A stretch of 64,000 bases of DNA, from positions 62,001-126,000 of the forward strand of contig NZ_AXAU01000001.1 in NCBI RefSeq assembly GCF_000472965.1, in the 5' to 3' direction. Positions within the stretch are counted from its first letter, which is position 1. Each line of letters starts with the position of its first letter. The notes under the pieces were generated by a model, which saw only the letters and a program-made list of their open reading frames with translations, made no database searches and was not told where the DNA came from. The stretch is from Bradyrhizobium murdochi (GTDB lineage: Bacteria > Pseudomonadota > Alphaproteobacteria > Rhizobiales > Xanthobacteraceae). Below, in pieces: positions 53,471-62,147 of the stretch. The position numbers were made by a program, and so were the translations under genes.

Positions 53471-53658
53471 TGGAGGTCCTTGTGTTTCTCGTTCCGCTGG
53501 CGCTGACACTGGGCCTAATGGGTCTGATCGGATTTCTCTGGTCACTCAAGAACGGTCAATACAACGACCTCGATGGGGCAGGATGGCGGGCGATTGCTGA
53601 TGATGAGCCGACTTCAGGGAGTGCCAGCTTGGGCGTCCGCCTTGAAGGGCACTTATAG
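53470..53658 (+). CDS. fixS: FixS/CcoS small membrane protein for cbb3 oxidase maturation
   Basis: 62 residues. MEVLVFLVPLALTLGLMG begins a single membrane helix (about 3-26), then the FixS/CcoS signature SLKNGQYNDLDGAGWR. Required for loading copper and haem into FixN. The ATG at 53470 overlaps the fixI stop (TGATG). It is the end of the fix genes; the next 289 bp hold no recognisable gene. Confidence 0.95.
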   Translation: MEVLVFLVPLALTLGLMGLIGFLWSLKNGQYNDLDGAGWRAIADDEPTSGSASLGVRLEGHL

Positions 53659-53947
53659 GCAGGAAATGCACCTATTTTCTTTACCCATCTTGGCAAGCCA
53701 TTGAAGTCGCAACAAAAGCGACCGCCCTCCGAGCGCACCAGGCACATAAGCTATTGATGCGAAAAACATTTTCGCTCTGGGTTCGTCTACCTTCATCGAA
53801 CTGACGGCACGGAAGCAAAACCACCATTTGCTCATGCGAATGGCGGTGGTGTAGCCGAGCGTAGAAATCGGCGAGCGCTAAGCGAAGCTCCATAGCTGGC
53901 AGAATTTTGGCTCACGCCGGCGTCGGCCCCGACTTGCGTGATCACTG

Positions 53948-54766
53948 CTAGCTGCGCCAGGCGCGAGCCGTGGCAGCGACGACAGCCAGAGTCGCCTTTG
54001 CGCCGTCGGCCTCGCCCTTCTCGAAATCTCCCTCCGTTTGCGCCATGGCGTTGGTCACATGGGCGAAGCAGACCACCGAATGACCACTCGTCGTACTGAA
54101 GGCATACAGGGCTGCGGCTTCCATTTCGACGGCCAGCGCGCCCAACTGGCGCGCCCGCGCGATCGCCGACGCGGTTTCGCGATAGGGAGCATCCGTCGTC
54201 CATGTCGCGCCCCGATATAGCGCGATGCCTGGCAGGGCGCGTCCCGCCTGTTCCGCGCGAGCGAGAAGCGGCGCATCGGGCGCATCGGCGAACGTGGAGC
54301 CCGGCAGATAGTGATAGCTCGTCCCTTCGTCGCGGAGCGCACGATCGATGAGCACGAAGTACGGCGTGGGTCCGATCGGAGTAATCTGGCCAGCGGACGT
54401 CACGCTGATGAGCAGCCGGCAACCGGATGCGAAGAGCTGCTCGGCGACCAGCACGGCAAAGGGCGCGCCGACCGCGCAGCCGACGATGCCAACTTCGCCG
54501 ATGCCGGCGATATCGAAGGCGAGAAGTTCGGTGTGATAGCAGGCCCATCCTTCATGGATGCGGCCCGTGCCCGTCCGTTTGAGGTGGCGGACGACATCGC
54601 CATCCGGATCGAGCACGCAGATTTCGGGGACGGCGACAAGTGGCAACTGCCTCTGCCTGCGCGCCTCCCTCAAGAGGGCTTCCGGTCGGAACACTGAGGA
54701 CGCCGTGTGGTCCTTCCTGTCAATGATCGGCCAAGCGCTGTCCGCGCGATCAATTTTCTTGTCCAT
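53948..54766 (-). CDS. Nucleoside phosphorylase family protein (uridine phosphorylase-like)
   Basis: 272 residues. PNP/UDP family blocks: GEVGIVGCAVGAPFAVLVAEQLFASG (phosphate loop), LLISVTSAGQI and LGALAVEMEAAALYAFSTTSG (ribose and base binding Glu-Met-Glu). The N-terminus is 30 residues longer than usual and lacks a clear domain. Cleaves a nucleoside with phosphate; which base cannot be decided here. No oxygen-type box upstream; separate from the neighbouring genes by short gaps. Confidence 0.85.
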   Translation of the reverse strand: MDKKIDRADSAWPIIDRKDHTASSVFRPEALLREARRQRQLPLVAVPEICVLDPDGDVVRHLKRTGTGRIHEGWACYHTELLAFDIAGIGEVGIVGCAVGAPFAVLVAEQLFASGCRLLISVTSAGQITPIGPTPYFVLIDRALRDEGTSYHYLPGSTFADAPDAPLLARAEQAGRALPGIALYRGATWTTDAPYRETASAIARARQLGALAVEMEAAALYAFSTTSGHSVVCFAHVTNAMAQTEGDFEKGEADGAKATLAVVAATARAWRS

Positions 54767-54788
54767 GATGCACCAGGATCAGCTTGGC

Positions 54789-55478
54789 TCAGGCGAGAGA
54801 TTCGACCGGTAGACCAGCGGCCTTCCACTCGGGGTAGCCATCTTCGAGCCGGCGGACGCGGTAGCCGCGGGTTCTGAGCGCTGCCACGGCTTCAAACGAA
54901 AGGACACAATAGGGTCCCCGGCAGTAGGCAATCACCTCTCGGCTTTTGCGAAGTTCACCCAAGCGTCGTTCGAGTTCGGCGAGAGGAATATTGAGGGCCC
55001 CCGGAAGATGGCCCAGCGCGAACTCGTCTTCAGGTCTCACATCGAGCACTGTGACCAGATCGTCGCGCAATCTGGTGACCAGGTCATCACGGGATACTGG
55101 TTCGAGCGCATCTCGCGCCTGAAAATAATCAGTCACGACTCGGCCGATCTCGGCAACATTTCGCTCGCCGACACGCCCTAGAGCTTTGATCAGTGCGACC
55201 ACTTCGGTATCACCAGCCAAGCGATAGAGAATGTATTTGCCGCGACGCTCCGTTTCGACGAGGCGTGCCCGCCTAAGAATCTGCAGGTGGCGCGAAGTAT
55301 TTGCAAACGTCAGATGCGCCCGATCGGATAGCTCCTCGACGGTCCGCATGCCTTGGCCGAGGTGTTCCAAGAGTTCAAGCCGGTGAGAGTGACCCAGCGC
55401 CTGCGCCACTTCGGCGAGGTTCTCGTAGATCGCCTGTTTAGGTCCGGTGCTTGACACGGCGGCTCCTAGATATATCAT
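54789..55478 (-). CDS. ArsR-family regulator fused to a rhodanese domain
   Basis: 229 residues. Winged helix of ArsR type at about 15-105 (LGHSHRLELLEHLGQGMRTVEELSDRAHLT, then NTSRHLQILRRARLVETERRGKYILYRL), rhodanese domain at about 125-225 with the catalytic loop YCRGPYC (two cysteines). Such fusions may sense sulfane sulfur through the rhodanese cysteine and repress sulfur-oxidation genes. The divergent metallo-beta-lactamase gene 54 bp away is the likely target. Confidence 0.9.
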   Translation of the reverse strand: MIYLGAAVSSTGPKQAIYENLAEVAQALGHSHRLELLEHLGQGMRTVEELSDRAHLTFANTSRHLQILRRARLVETERRGKYILYRLAGDTEVVALIKALGRVGERNVAEIGRVVTDYFQARDALEPVSRDDLVTRLRDDLVTVLDVRPEDEFALGHLPGALNIPLAELERRLGELRKSREVIAYCRGPYCVLSFEAVAALRTRGYRVRRLEDGYPEWKAAGLPVESLA

Positions 55479-55497
55479 TCAGCAGATCGATTGAATG
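55476..55497. promoter_or_regulatory. Inverted repeat between the ArsR-rhodanese gene and the divergent hydrolase gene
   Basis: CATTCA-N10-TGAATG, two 6-base arms overlapping the regulator start codon. It is the best dyad in the 54-bp gap and is placed so that a bound regulator would block both promoters. It looks like the ATTC...GAAT half-sites of sulfide-sensing ArsR proteins, though the spacer is longer than the one I recall for SqrR. Confidence 0.45.
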
Positions 55498-55532
55498 TTA
55501 ATTTAGCTGCTCTCAGAGGGGAGTGCAAGCCC

Positions 55533-56273
55533 ATGATCCTGCGTCAATTCTTGCATCGTGATCCGGTCGGCATCTCCTACCTTTTCGGCTGCGGCGGCAA
55601 GGCAACGGCGGCGGTGGTTGATCCCGTTGGCGATACCCAACCTTACCTCCAAGCTGCAGAAAATGCCGGCATGAAAATCAACTTCGTGATCGACACGCAT
55701 GTTCACGCGGACCATCTCTCCGCCGGGCGGGCGCTCGCGGAGGCGGCCGGCGCGCCCTATGTGCTCTCGGCCGAGGCAGGCGTCGCGTTTCCGTTCAAGG
55801 CCGTACGCGAAGGAGAGATCCTTCCGCTTGGCAACGTGACGGCCAAGGTTCTGCACACACCCGGCCACACGCCCGAGCACATCTGCATTCTCGTGACCGA
55901 CCACACCCGCGGCGAGGAACCCTGGTTCGTCCTGAGCGGCCACACGCTGATGGTCGGCGATCTCGGCCGCACCGAGCTTGCCACGAGCGCCGAAGAAGGC
56001 GCGAAGCAATTGTTCCGCAGCGCAGGTCGGCTAAAGGAGCTTCCAGATGATGTCGAGGTGCTGGCTGGTGCCTATGCCGGCTCCGTCTGCGGCCGGCGGC
56101 TCAGCGGCAAGCCATGGTCGACCATCGGCTTCGAAAAACGGCACAATCAGGCGTTCATGATCGCGGATGAAGCCGAGTTCATTCGCTTCATGGTGTCGGA
56201 GATTCCGCCGGCTCCGCCAGAGGCCGCGAAGATCAGGGCCGTCAATTCAGGCCTCGCAGCCAAAGCTGCGTGA
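55533..56273 (+). CDS. Metallo-beta-lactamase-fold hydrolase, persulfide dioxygenase-like
   Basis: 246 residues from ATG 55533 (GAGGGGAG upstream; the ATG at 55491 lacks one). Metal ligands in DTHVHADHLSAGRAL (H-x-H-x-DH), HTPGHTPEHIC, and a final SGHTLMVGDLGRTEL. This arrangement, with a single iron site, is that of ETHE1/Blh-type persulfide dioxygenases, which oxidise glutathione persulfide. Its place beside an ArsR-rhodanese regulator fits the bigR-blh theme. The MFS gene starts 4 bp after. Confidence 0.86.
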   Translation: MILRQFLHRDPVGISYLFGCGGKATAAVVDPVGDTQPYLQAAENAGMKINFVIDTHVHADHLSAGRALAEAAGAPYVLSAEAGVAFPFKAVREGEILPLGNVTAKVLHTPGHTPEHICILVTDHTRGEEPWFVLSGHTLMVGDLGRTELATSAEEGAKQLFRSAGRLKELPDDVEVLAGAYAGSVCGRRLSGKPWSTIGFEKRHNQAFMIADEAEFIRFMVSEIPPAPPEAAKIRAVNSGLAAKAA

Positions 56274-56277
56274 TCCG

Positions 56278-57567
56278 ATGAGCGAAGCTGTATCCAGTCC
56301 ACAAGCTTCCCCATCAGTCAGGCTCGGCCTGAAGGAGAACTGGCCGCAATTCGCTTTGCTTGTCCTGATCAACGCCTTCGTCGGCGGGATGGTTGGAATC
56401 GAGCGAACCGTCGTGCCGCTGATCGGCGCCGAGGAGTTCAGAATCGGCTCGACGACGCTTGTCGTCTCTTTCATCGTCAGCTTCGGAGTAGTGAAGGCCT
56501 GCGCCAACCTGGTTTCCGGCCAGCTTGCCGACAGCTGGGGGCGCAAGCGCGTTCTCATTCTGGGCTGGCTCGTTGGGCTACCGGTGCCGTTCATGATCAT
56601 CTGGGCACCAAGCTGGGAGTGGGTGATTGCCGCTAATGCCCTGCTCGGCATCAACCAGGGCTTTGCCTGGTCGATGACGGTCATCATGAAGATCGATCTT
56701 GTCGGACCGAAGTCGCGCGGACTGGCCGTAGGCCTGAACGAGTTCGCTGGCTACCTCGCCGTTGGCGTCACCGCGTTCCTCACCGGCTATATTGCGTCGG
56801 AATACGGGCTGCGTCCGGCGCCGATTTATCTCGGCGTTGTCTATGCGATCCTGGGCGCCGCGCTCTCGATCCTTCTGGTGCGCGACACCCGTGATCACGT
56901 TCGGCTCGAGACCGCGGGCCATGCGCGGCAGGCAGCTCCCATCAGCTTCAGGGAGGTTTTCCTCCTCACCTCTTTCAAAGATCGCAACCTGTTCGCCGCT
57001 TCGCAGGCCGGGCTCGTCAACAATCTTAACGACGGCATGAGCTGGGGAATCTTCCCGCTGTTCTTTGTGTCGTTTGGACTGACGGTCGAGCGTATCGGCA
57101 TCTTGAAGGCGGTCTATCCGGCAACCTGGGGCATTCTGCAGATCGCAACCGGCCCGCTGTCAGACCGCTGGGGCCGCAAGGGCCTGATCGCGGGAGGCAT
57201 GTGGATTCAGGCCGCGGCCCTGTTCCTGACTGCCGCCACCAGTCATTTCGAGTGGTGGCTCGTCGCGAGCCTCCTGCTCGGTCTCGGCACGGCCATGGTC
57301 TACCCGAGCCTGATCGCCGCGGTCTCCGACGCATCGCATCCGAGCTGGCGCGCCCGCTCGCTCAGCGTTTACCGATTCTGGCGCGATCTAGGCTACGCGA
57401 TCGGCGCGCTGTCGGCCGGCATCATCGCCGACCAATTCGGGCTTGCAGCGGCGATCATCTCGATCGCGGCGCTGACGTTCGTTTCTGGCGTCGTTGTTGC
57501 GGTGTTCATGCGCGAAGGCGCGATCGGAGCTGGACCTGCCGCCACCACCGCGGCGGTCACAAAATGA
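56278..57567 (+). CDS. MFS transporter
   Basis: 429 residues from ATG 56278, twelve membrane helices. The loop 2-3 motif is GQLADSWGRKRVLILGWLVG, the second half has GPLSDRWGRKGLIAGGMWI. Starts 4 bp after the hydrolase stop, so it is co-transcribed with it; by context it may move a sulfur compound such as sulfite, but the sequence alone does not tell the substrate. The open frame back to 56167 lies inside the previous gene. Confidence 0.88.
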   Translation: MSEAVSSPQASPSVRLGLKENWPQFALLVLINAFVGGMVGIERTVVPLIGAEEFRIGSTTLVVSFIVSFGVVKACANLVSGQLADSWGRKRVLILGWLVGLPVPFMIIWAPSWEWVIAANALLGINQGFAWSMTVIMKIDLVGPKSRGLAVGLNEFAGYLAVGVTAFLTGYIASEYGLRPAPIYLGVVYAILGAALSILLVRDTRDHVRLETAGHARQAAPISFREVFLLTSFKDRNLFAASQAGLVNNLNDGMSWGIFPLFFVSFGLTVERIGILKAVYPATWGILQIATGPLSDRWGRKGLIAGGMWIQAAALFLTAATSHFEWWLVASLLLGLGTAMVYPSLIAAVSDASHPSWRARSLSVYRFWRDLGYAIGALSAGIIADQFGLAAAIISIAALTFVSGVVVAVFMREGAIGAGPAATTAAVTK

Positions 57568-57648
57568 ACTGACGGACTCTGCGCTACCGTTGCGATCCTA
57601 GATCCAGAGCAGTGCAGCGTCCCTAATTTCAAAGTGAGTCTCACTGAT

Positions 57649-58770
57649 ATGCCCCCGATCTATCTCGACTACAACGCGAGCACACCCATCGATCCAGCGG
57701 TGGCGGCAGCTATGCGGCCGTTCCTGGACGAGGCGTTTGGGAATCCATCCAGCGGACATTGGGCCAGCGCGCCGGCAAAAGCCGCCCTGGAGCAGGCCCG
57801 TGGCCACGTCGCCGCGCTGCTCGGGGCCGCGCCCGACGAAATCGTTTTCACCAGCGGCGGCAGCGAAGCAAACAATTTGGCAATCAAGGGCACCTTCTTC
57901 GCGCTGAACCGCAAAGGTGCGCACATCATCACCTCGGCCGTCGAGCATCCCGCTGTTCTTGCTCCCTGCTGGTTTCTCGAACGGTTGGGCGCTGCGGTCA
58001 CTTACCTTCCGGTCGATCGCACGGGCCGGGTCGATCCGGAGGACGTGCGTCGCGCCATTACCCCGCAGACGGTCCTGATCAGCATTATCCACGCTAACAA
58101 CGAGGTGGGCACAATCCAGCCGATCGAGGAAATCGGCGCGCTCGCGCGGGAGCGGAGGATACGTTTTCACACTGACGCAGCGCAGTCGGTCGGAAAGATA
58201 TCGACCAAAGTCGGCAACCTCGGCGTCGATCTGCTGTCGATCGCAGGTCACAAGCTCTACGCTCCCAAGGGCATCGGCGCACTCTATGTACGGAGCGGCG
58301 TCGAACTGGAGCCGTTGATCCACGGCGCAGGCCATGAGATGGGGCGTCGTGCCGGGACCGAGAGCGCACTGCTAGCGGTCGGGCTCGGGACGGCCTGCGT
58401 GCTGGCCACGAACGTTGCAGCGATGGAGCGCATCCAGTCATTACGTGACCGCTTCTGGCAGGCACTGCAGGATCGTTTTGGCGATCGTGTCGTGCTTAAT
58501 GGCCATGCGATACATCGTCTGCCCAACACCCTCAACGTATCGTTCGTGGACAGGATCGGGGCGGACATACTGAGAGAGCTGCACGGTGTCGCAGCATCCA
58601 CGGGTTCGGCGTGCCATTCGGGGCACATTGAGCTCTCGCCCGTTCTCGCCGCGATGGGCGTACCCGAAAGAATTGGAATGGGAGCGGTACGTTTCAGCTT
58701 GGGAAGGGCCACCACGTCAGACGAGATCGATGATGCGGTCGCACGTCTGGCCGAAATCGAGTCGGCCTGA
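57649..58770 (+). CDS. Cysteine desulfurase (NifS/IscS family)
   Basis: PLP enzyme that takes sulfur from cysteine to make a persulfide. 373 residues from ATG 57649 (MPPIYLDYNASTP); a GTG 15 bp earlier is possible. PLP lysine in SIAGHKLYAPKGIG, FTSGGSEANNLAIKG for the phosphate, HTDAAQSVGKI, and the mobile-loop catalytic cysteine in STGSACHSG. Located 81 bp after the MFS gene. Likely supplies sulfane sulfur to the persulfide genes or Fe-S assembly; no isc or suf partner is in the window. Confidence 0.93.
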   Translation: MPPIYLDYNASTPIDPAVAAAMRPFLDEAFGNPSSGHWASAPAKAALEQARGHVAALLGAAPDEIVFTSGGSEANNLAIKGTFFALNRKGAHIITSAVEHPAVLAPCWFLERLGAAVTYLPVDRTGRVDPEDVRRAITPQTVLISIIHANNEVGTIQPIEEIGALARERRIRFHTDAAQSVGKISTKVGNLGVDLLSIAGHKLYAPKGIGALYVRSGVELEPLIHGAGHEMGRRAGTESALLAVGLGTACVLATNVAAMERIQSLRDRFWQALQDRFGDRVVLNGHAIHRLPNTLNVSFVDRIGADILRELHGVAASTGSACHSGHIELSPVLAAMGVPERIGMGAVRFSLGRATTSDEIDDAVARLAEIESA

Positions 58771-58799
58771 TCGCTTGCGTGCGGCTGATTACGTGCCGT

Positions 58800-59423
58800 T
58801 CAAAGCCCGCGTTTCTCCGCCGACAGGAGGACAGGCTCGTTCGTGCAATCGCTCCCGGCATGGACATCCAGACCCGCTTGTTCGAGAGCTGCCGTCACTT
58901 CGGCGAGCGCCGGAAAGCGGTAGACCTCGGGCGGAAACGATGCGACGGCTGCCAGGTCGGCCTTGGTCCGGAACAACAATCCCAATCGGCCGCCTGACTT
59001 TAAGACGCGCGCGATCTCGCGCAGAGGCACGTCGAGATCCTCGCAGAAATAGAGCACGTGGACGCACAGCACCCTGTCGAAGGAGCCATCAGTAAAGGGT
59101 AGCGATTCAACCGCCGCAAGAACCACTTCGACGCGACCGGCCTCGATGAGCGGTCGGTTGCGTTGCGCTGCGATCTCGACCATCAGCTCAGATGGGTCCG
59201 CGCCGACGACATGCCCCTTCGAGGCGCGGGCGGCCAGCTCGGCCAGGCTGCGCCCGTGCCCGGATCCGAGGTCGAGGATGTGGTCGCCTTGATCGATGCC
59301 GAGCACGTCCATCACGCGCAGATTTTGGCTCTAGGTTTCGCGAGCCATGATGAAGGCAATTACCCGACCCAAGAGGCCTCGAGCATTCCGGGCGTGTTCG
59401 GCGATAAAGCGTGCGCGGCGCAT
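58800..59423 (-). pseudogene. SAM-dependent methyltransferase gene interrupted by an in-frame TAG
   Basis: From an ATG at 59423 the frame reads MRRARFIAEHARN, then GLLGRVIAFIMARET and a TAG (59331-59333, codon 31), then in the same frame SQNLRVMDVLG and a class I methyltransferase with LDLGSGHGRSLAELA (SAM motif), VVGADPSELMVEIA, FDRVLCVHVLYF and LKSGGRLGLLF. The residues on both sides of the stop belong together, so a single base change (for example GAG to TAG) broke the gene. A shorter product could start at the GTG 59315 or ATG 59312 but would lack the N-terminal helix and has no Shine-Dalgarno. Confidence 0.8.
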
Positions 59424-59564
59424 AGGTAACTATGACCATGGGGCGGGGCTATTGGCTTGCCGAAAATGGAACGGGGCTAGCCGAATCTTGCAATGACTGG
59501 TGTTTTCGAAAGTGTGCGGGCGGATCGGGCCCCGTCAAAAGCTCTTTCAAACCATCAATGGGGT

Positions 59565-60131
59565 TCATGTCGCGCGATAGAACAGCGCGCGTCCGGTTGG
59601 AATGAGTTGGAGTAGAATGTCATAGTCGCTGACATTCGCCGTCAGGACAACCAGGCCAAGCTTTTGCGCTTGAAGGAACAGCACGCAGTCCTGCAACGCG
59701 CGCAGCTTGCCGTCCTTTTCGTAGCCTTGGAGACGGCAGAGTATCCCCGACAGCAGCGCGGCACGTCCGAGAACCTCGGTGTCCGGCGCAAAGATGCGAT
59801 GTGGTGGCATCGCTCTGATCTGCTTGCCAATGACGTCAATGACGGTGGCAGTTCGCGCGTCGGATGGACTCAAGGCGCCGACCGTGTGCATCAGTTCCTG
59901 GATCGCCACAGTCGAATGATTGACCTGTCGCAGCGCGATCAGATCGTCCAGGATCTGAGGCGAACGATCTTGCATCTGATCGATGTAAACGGAGGTATCC
60001 AGCAGAAGTCCTTGTCCGCCGATCAAGCTCGGATTGACGAACGGCAGCTCTTTGTCGCTTCGTCGTGTCAGCGTTCTTTGTGGATCGAAACGCGCCCACC
60101 GCCGGGCAGCGTCGAAATCAAACTCCGCCAC
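59565..60131 (-). CDS. PIN-domain toxin-like ribonuclease (VapC type)
   Basis: 188 residues from a GTG start. PIN domain from about 40: LLLDTSVYID (D45, the first acidic metal ligand), VAIQELMHTVGAL (Glu), DGKLRALQDCVLFLQA and LTANVSDYDIL (Asp). VapC-type toxins cut tRNA or rRNA. It begins 1 bp after the stop of the gene upstream, which encodes the presumed antitoxin; that close spacing is typical of toxin-antitoxin pairs. The N-terminal 35 residues precede the domain and are unusual in length. Confidence 0.83.
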   Translation of the reverse strand: MAEFDFDAARRWARFDPQRTLTRRSDKELPFVNPSLIGGQGLLLDTSVYIDQMQDRSPQILDDLIALRQVNHSTVAIQELMHTVGALSPSDARTATVIDVIGKQIRAMPPHRIFAPDTEVLGRAALLSGILCRLQGYEKDGKLRALQDCVLFLQAQKLGLVVLTANVSDYDILLQLIPTGRALFYRAT

Positions 60132-60132
60132 C

Positions 60133-60507
60133 TCAAAAACCGAGCTTCAGCTTTGGGTCGACCTTGCCACGAGACTCCTTGAACACCTCTGCGAAGTTGT
60201 CCTCAAGCGCGACCGTCGCCAGGGCAAACTCGATCAGGTCCGTATCTGTCTCGATGCCTGTCTGCCGTTTGGCCTGCCTCACCAATGCCGGGCTCACCCT
60301 ACCGCCAATGCGGCTGCCTTTTTCGTTCAGGAGACCGGACTTTTCCGCTGCCCGCATAACCGCTTCGAACCGCGCCTTGCTCACGACGAACCGGCCGGTC
60401 GTCCGCTCGCGATGAACGGTCTTTATCTGTCCCAAGCTATCTTTGGTCGCGCCTGCCGCCTGCTTGCCCCGGCGCGTTGGGGATTTGCTCGCTGACGCCT
60501 TTGTCAT
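60133..60507 (-). CDS. Probable antitoxin partner of the PIN protein
   Basis: 124 residues. Basic N-terminus (KASASKSPTRRGKQAAGATKD), a part that may bind DNA (GRFVVSKARFEAVMRAAEKSG), and an acidic C-terminus (IEFALATVALEDNFAEVFKESR), the shape of antitoxins whose tail wraps the toxin. No known antitoxin domain is certain. The perfect inverted repeat just upstream is a likely operator for its own repression. Confidence 0.72.
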   Translation of the reverse strand: MTKASASKSPTRRGKQAAGATKDSLGQIKTVHRERTTGRFVVSKARFEAVMRAAEKSGLLNEKGSRIGGRVSPALVRQAKRQTGIETDTDLIEFALATVALEDNFAEVFKESRGKVDPKLKLGF

Positions 60508-60517
60508 GGCAATTTGC

Positions 60518-60552
60518 CTATGTTAGACAGATTTCAATTTTGTCTAACATAG
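60518..60552. promoter_or_regulatory. Perfect 12-bp inverted repeat upstream of the toxin-antitoxin genes
   Basis: CTATGTTAGACA and TGTCTAACATAG, identical 12-base arms separated by 11 bases, ending 11 bp before the antitoxin ATG (60507). Read on the minus strand, TTAGAC and TAACAT lie 16 bp apart and could be the -35 and -10 elements, so the repeat covers the promoter. It is the strongest dyad in the window. Confidence 0.78.
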
Positions 60553-60621
60553 CGTTTCGGTTCCCGAACTTCAAGGCATGTCGCCGTCTTCACCTCTGTC
60601 GAGGTGCGGACGGCAAGCCCG

Positions 60622-61410
60622 TCACGGCTTGGCCGCGCTCGGCCGAGGTTTGAGCGGAATTTGGAAGGTCCTATATCTCGTTATCTCAGGAAAGCTGTCC
60701 GCGGCGCGGGTAGAGACCAACCCGACCACCGCGGCCGGAACTTCTTTGCCGACCAGCCGACTGATCGCCGTGGTTTGACCTTTGCTCAGTTGGACGTCGG
60801 GCGCACCCGCTGCCGCCATCGCGGTCCTGATACGGCTGATAGACGACTCGGAATATCTATCGTCGATCGCAATTGTCTTGCCGGCCAGGTCGGAAACCGA
60901 CTTGACGTCGGTACCTGCCACGAGAACGGCCACGAGAGCGTCCAGCGACGCATCCAATGTCGGGACCGACATTCGCTCCGCGACTGCAGATGCGGCCGCC
61001 ACCTGCTGCTCTGTCGTTCGGGTTGGCGGAACGTCAGTCGTTGGATGCGGATCGGTGGCGCTTGCTGGAGGCGCTTGGGAAGCAACGGCATTGCCCGTCG
61101 TCTGCTGGTTCGCCTGCGGAGAAGGAACCGGTATGGGAACGGCAGCTTTCGCCGCGATCTTGATTGGCTTGGGTGTTCGACGGACCGCGTGGTCCGCGTG
61201 AGATCGGGGCGGCCTGTCGCCGCGCAAGGCGACGGCGGACACCGGTTTCGTTGCGGCAGAATCGCTCTCATACGACTCAGGTTCGATCGGCACATGAACC
61301 GCGGTCAGACAGGCTAACGGGTTCAGGCCAACGCAGGATGGCTGTGTTGGTGGTTGGCTGCTGCAACCGACCAAGGCGACAGCCAGCGCGCAAATAAGGA
61401 GCGTCCTCAA
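60622..61410 (-). CDS. Lipoprotein with a periplasmic substrate-binding-like domain
   Basis: 262 residues. Lipoprotein signal MRTLLICALAVALVGCSS with the acylated Cys at 16. A long Pro/Ala/Thr-rich region (about 50-130; PVPSPQANQQTTGNAVAS) leads to a small domain from about 135 (VPTLDASLDALVAVLVAGTD, then SVSDLAGKTIAIDDRYS). That block resembles part of a type 2 periplasmic-binding fold, in which DLAGKTIAI is a common strand-turn; the usual size is larger, so it is a partial or divergent version. Function unknown. Confidence 0.75.
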   Translation of the reverse strand: MRTLLICALAVALVGCSSQPPTQPSCVGLNPLACLTAVHVPIEPESYESDSAATKPVSAVALRGDRPPRSHADHAVRRTPKPIKIAAKAAVPIPVPSPQANQQTTGNAVASQAPPASATDPHPTTDVPPTRTTEQQVAAASAVAERMSVPTLDASLDALVAVLVAGTDVKSVSDLAGKTIAIDDRYSESSISRIRTAMAAAGAPDVQLSKGQTTAISRLVGKEVPAAVVGLVSTRAADSFPEITRYRTFQIPLKPRPSAAKP

Positions 61411-61721
61411 TCGATCCTCCTGAAGAGGTTGAGTGCTGCCCGCAATTCTTGCGGCTTGAAGGAGTTTGCGCTGATCCTCAATCCATGATGCAAAACTGTT
61501 AAATGCGCATTAAGCGTAGGCCACGCGCAGCCTGATGCGCCGGCATGGTTAATGGGTGAGCCAGTGCCGCTTCGGATGAACAGAAGCGACCCGGCACTAT
61601 CCCACGGTGCTAACATTCACACGTCTGCCTTTTCGTTGCTTTCTTCCATGCGGGATTTCGCCACGAATCGGTCGCCATGCTCATGCGCTGGGGTTTTTCA
61701 TCGAGTGATGGAGAATGACCG
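61411..61721. other. 311-bp gap without a recognisable gene
   Basis: Lies between the divergent lipoprotein gene and the coiled-coil gene at 61722, so it must hold both promoters. No FixK-type site, strong dyad or RNA gene is seen. Open frames here are short, Arg-rich shadows with no ribosome site. Confidence 0.5.
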
Positions 61722-62147
61722 ATGGCGAGTATCGAACGACTTCACAAAACTGCGCCGCTGGATTTAGCCAAGCTTGAGGAAGATGTCGTAGGGAGCCTTC
61801 CTGCGATCAGGGCGGCTCCATCGGGGCCGATGCCGGACTACGTCGAGCATGAAGAGGGCGTCACCCGCGTCGGCGCGCTCACGGCCGAGGCCGTGGTGCG
61901 TGACTATGAAGCCGCCGCCAAGGAAATCGAAGCCATGGGAGCAGAACTGATCAGTGCGGCGAAGAGATGCGAGGCAATGACCGCCGAAGTGCATAATGCC
62001 ATTGCCTTTATGCGCGATACCGCGGCCTCGTATCGTGAGGAAGCCAAGAAGATCTTCAAGCGCATCGAGGAATGCTCGATCTTCACAGAACAGGTTCGGA
62101 AGACCTGCGAGACCGTCAAACTCAAGATGGTCGAAGGCAAACCATAG
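61722..62147 (+). CDS. Helical coiled-coil protein, function unknown
   Basis: 141 residues. N-terminal 60 are disordered-looking (AIRAAPSGPMPDYVEHEEGV), the rest predicted helical with heptads: VVRDYEAAAKEIEAMGAEL and AASYREEAKKIFKRIEECS. Three to four cysteines (about 83, 118, 129). No membrane segment. GGAG is placed 7 bp before the ATG. Family not recognised; this type of short helical protein is common in Bradyrhizobium genomes. Confidence 0.78.
   Translation: MASIERLHKTAPLDLAKLEEDVVGSLPAIRAAPSGPMPDYVEHEEGVTRVGALTAEAVVRDYEAAAKEIEAMGAELISAAKRCEAMTAEVHNAIAFMRDTAASYREEAKKIFKRIEECSIFTEQVRKTCETVKLKMVEGKP

Noticed and set aside
53659..53947. Possible gene on the minus strand after fixS (53681-53893)
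   Set aside because: 70 codons with no recognisable pattern, no ribosome site and an odd composition. Only a small hairpin (53706-53722) is noted in this gap.
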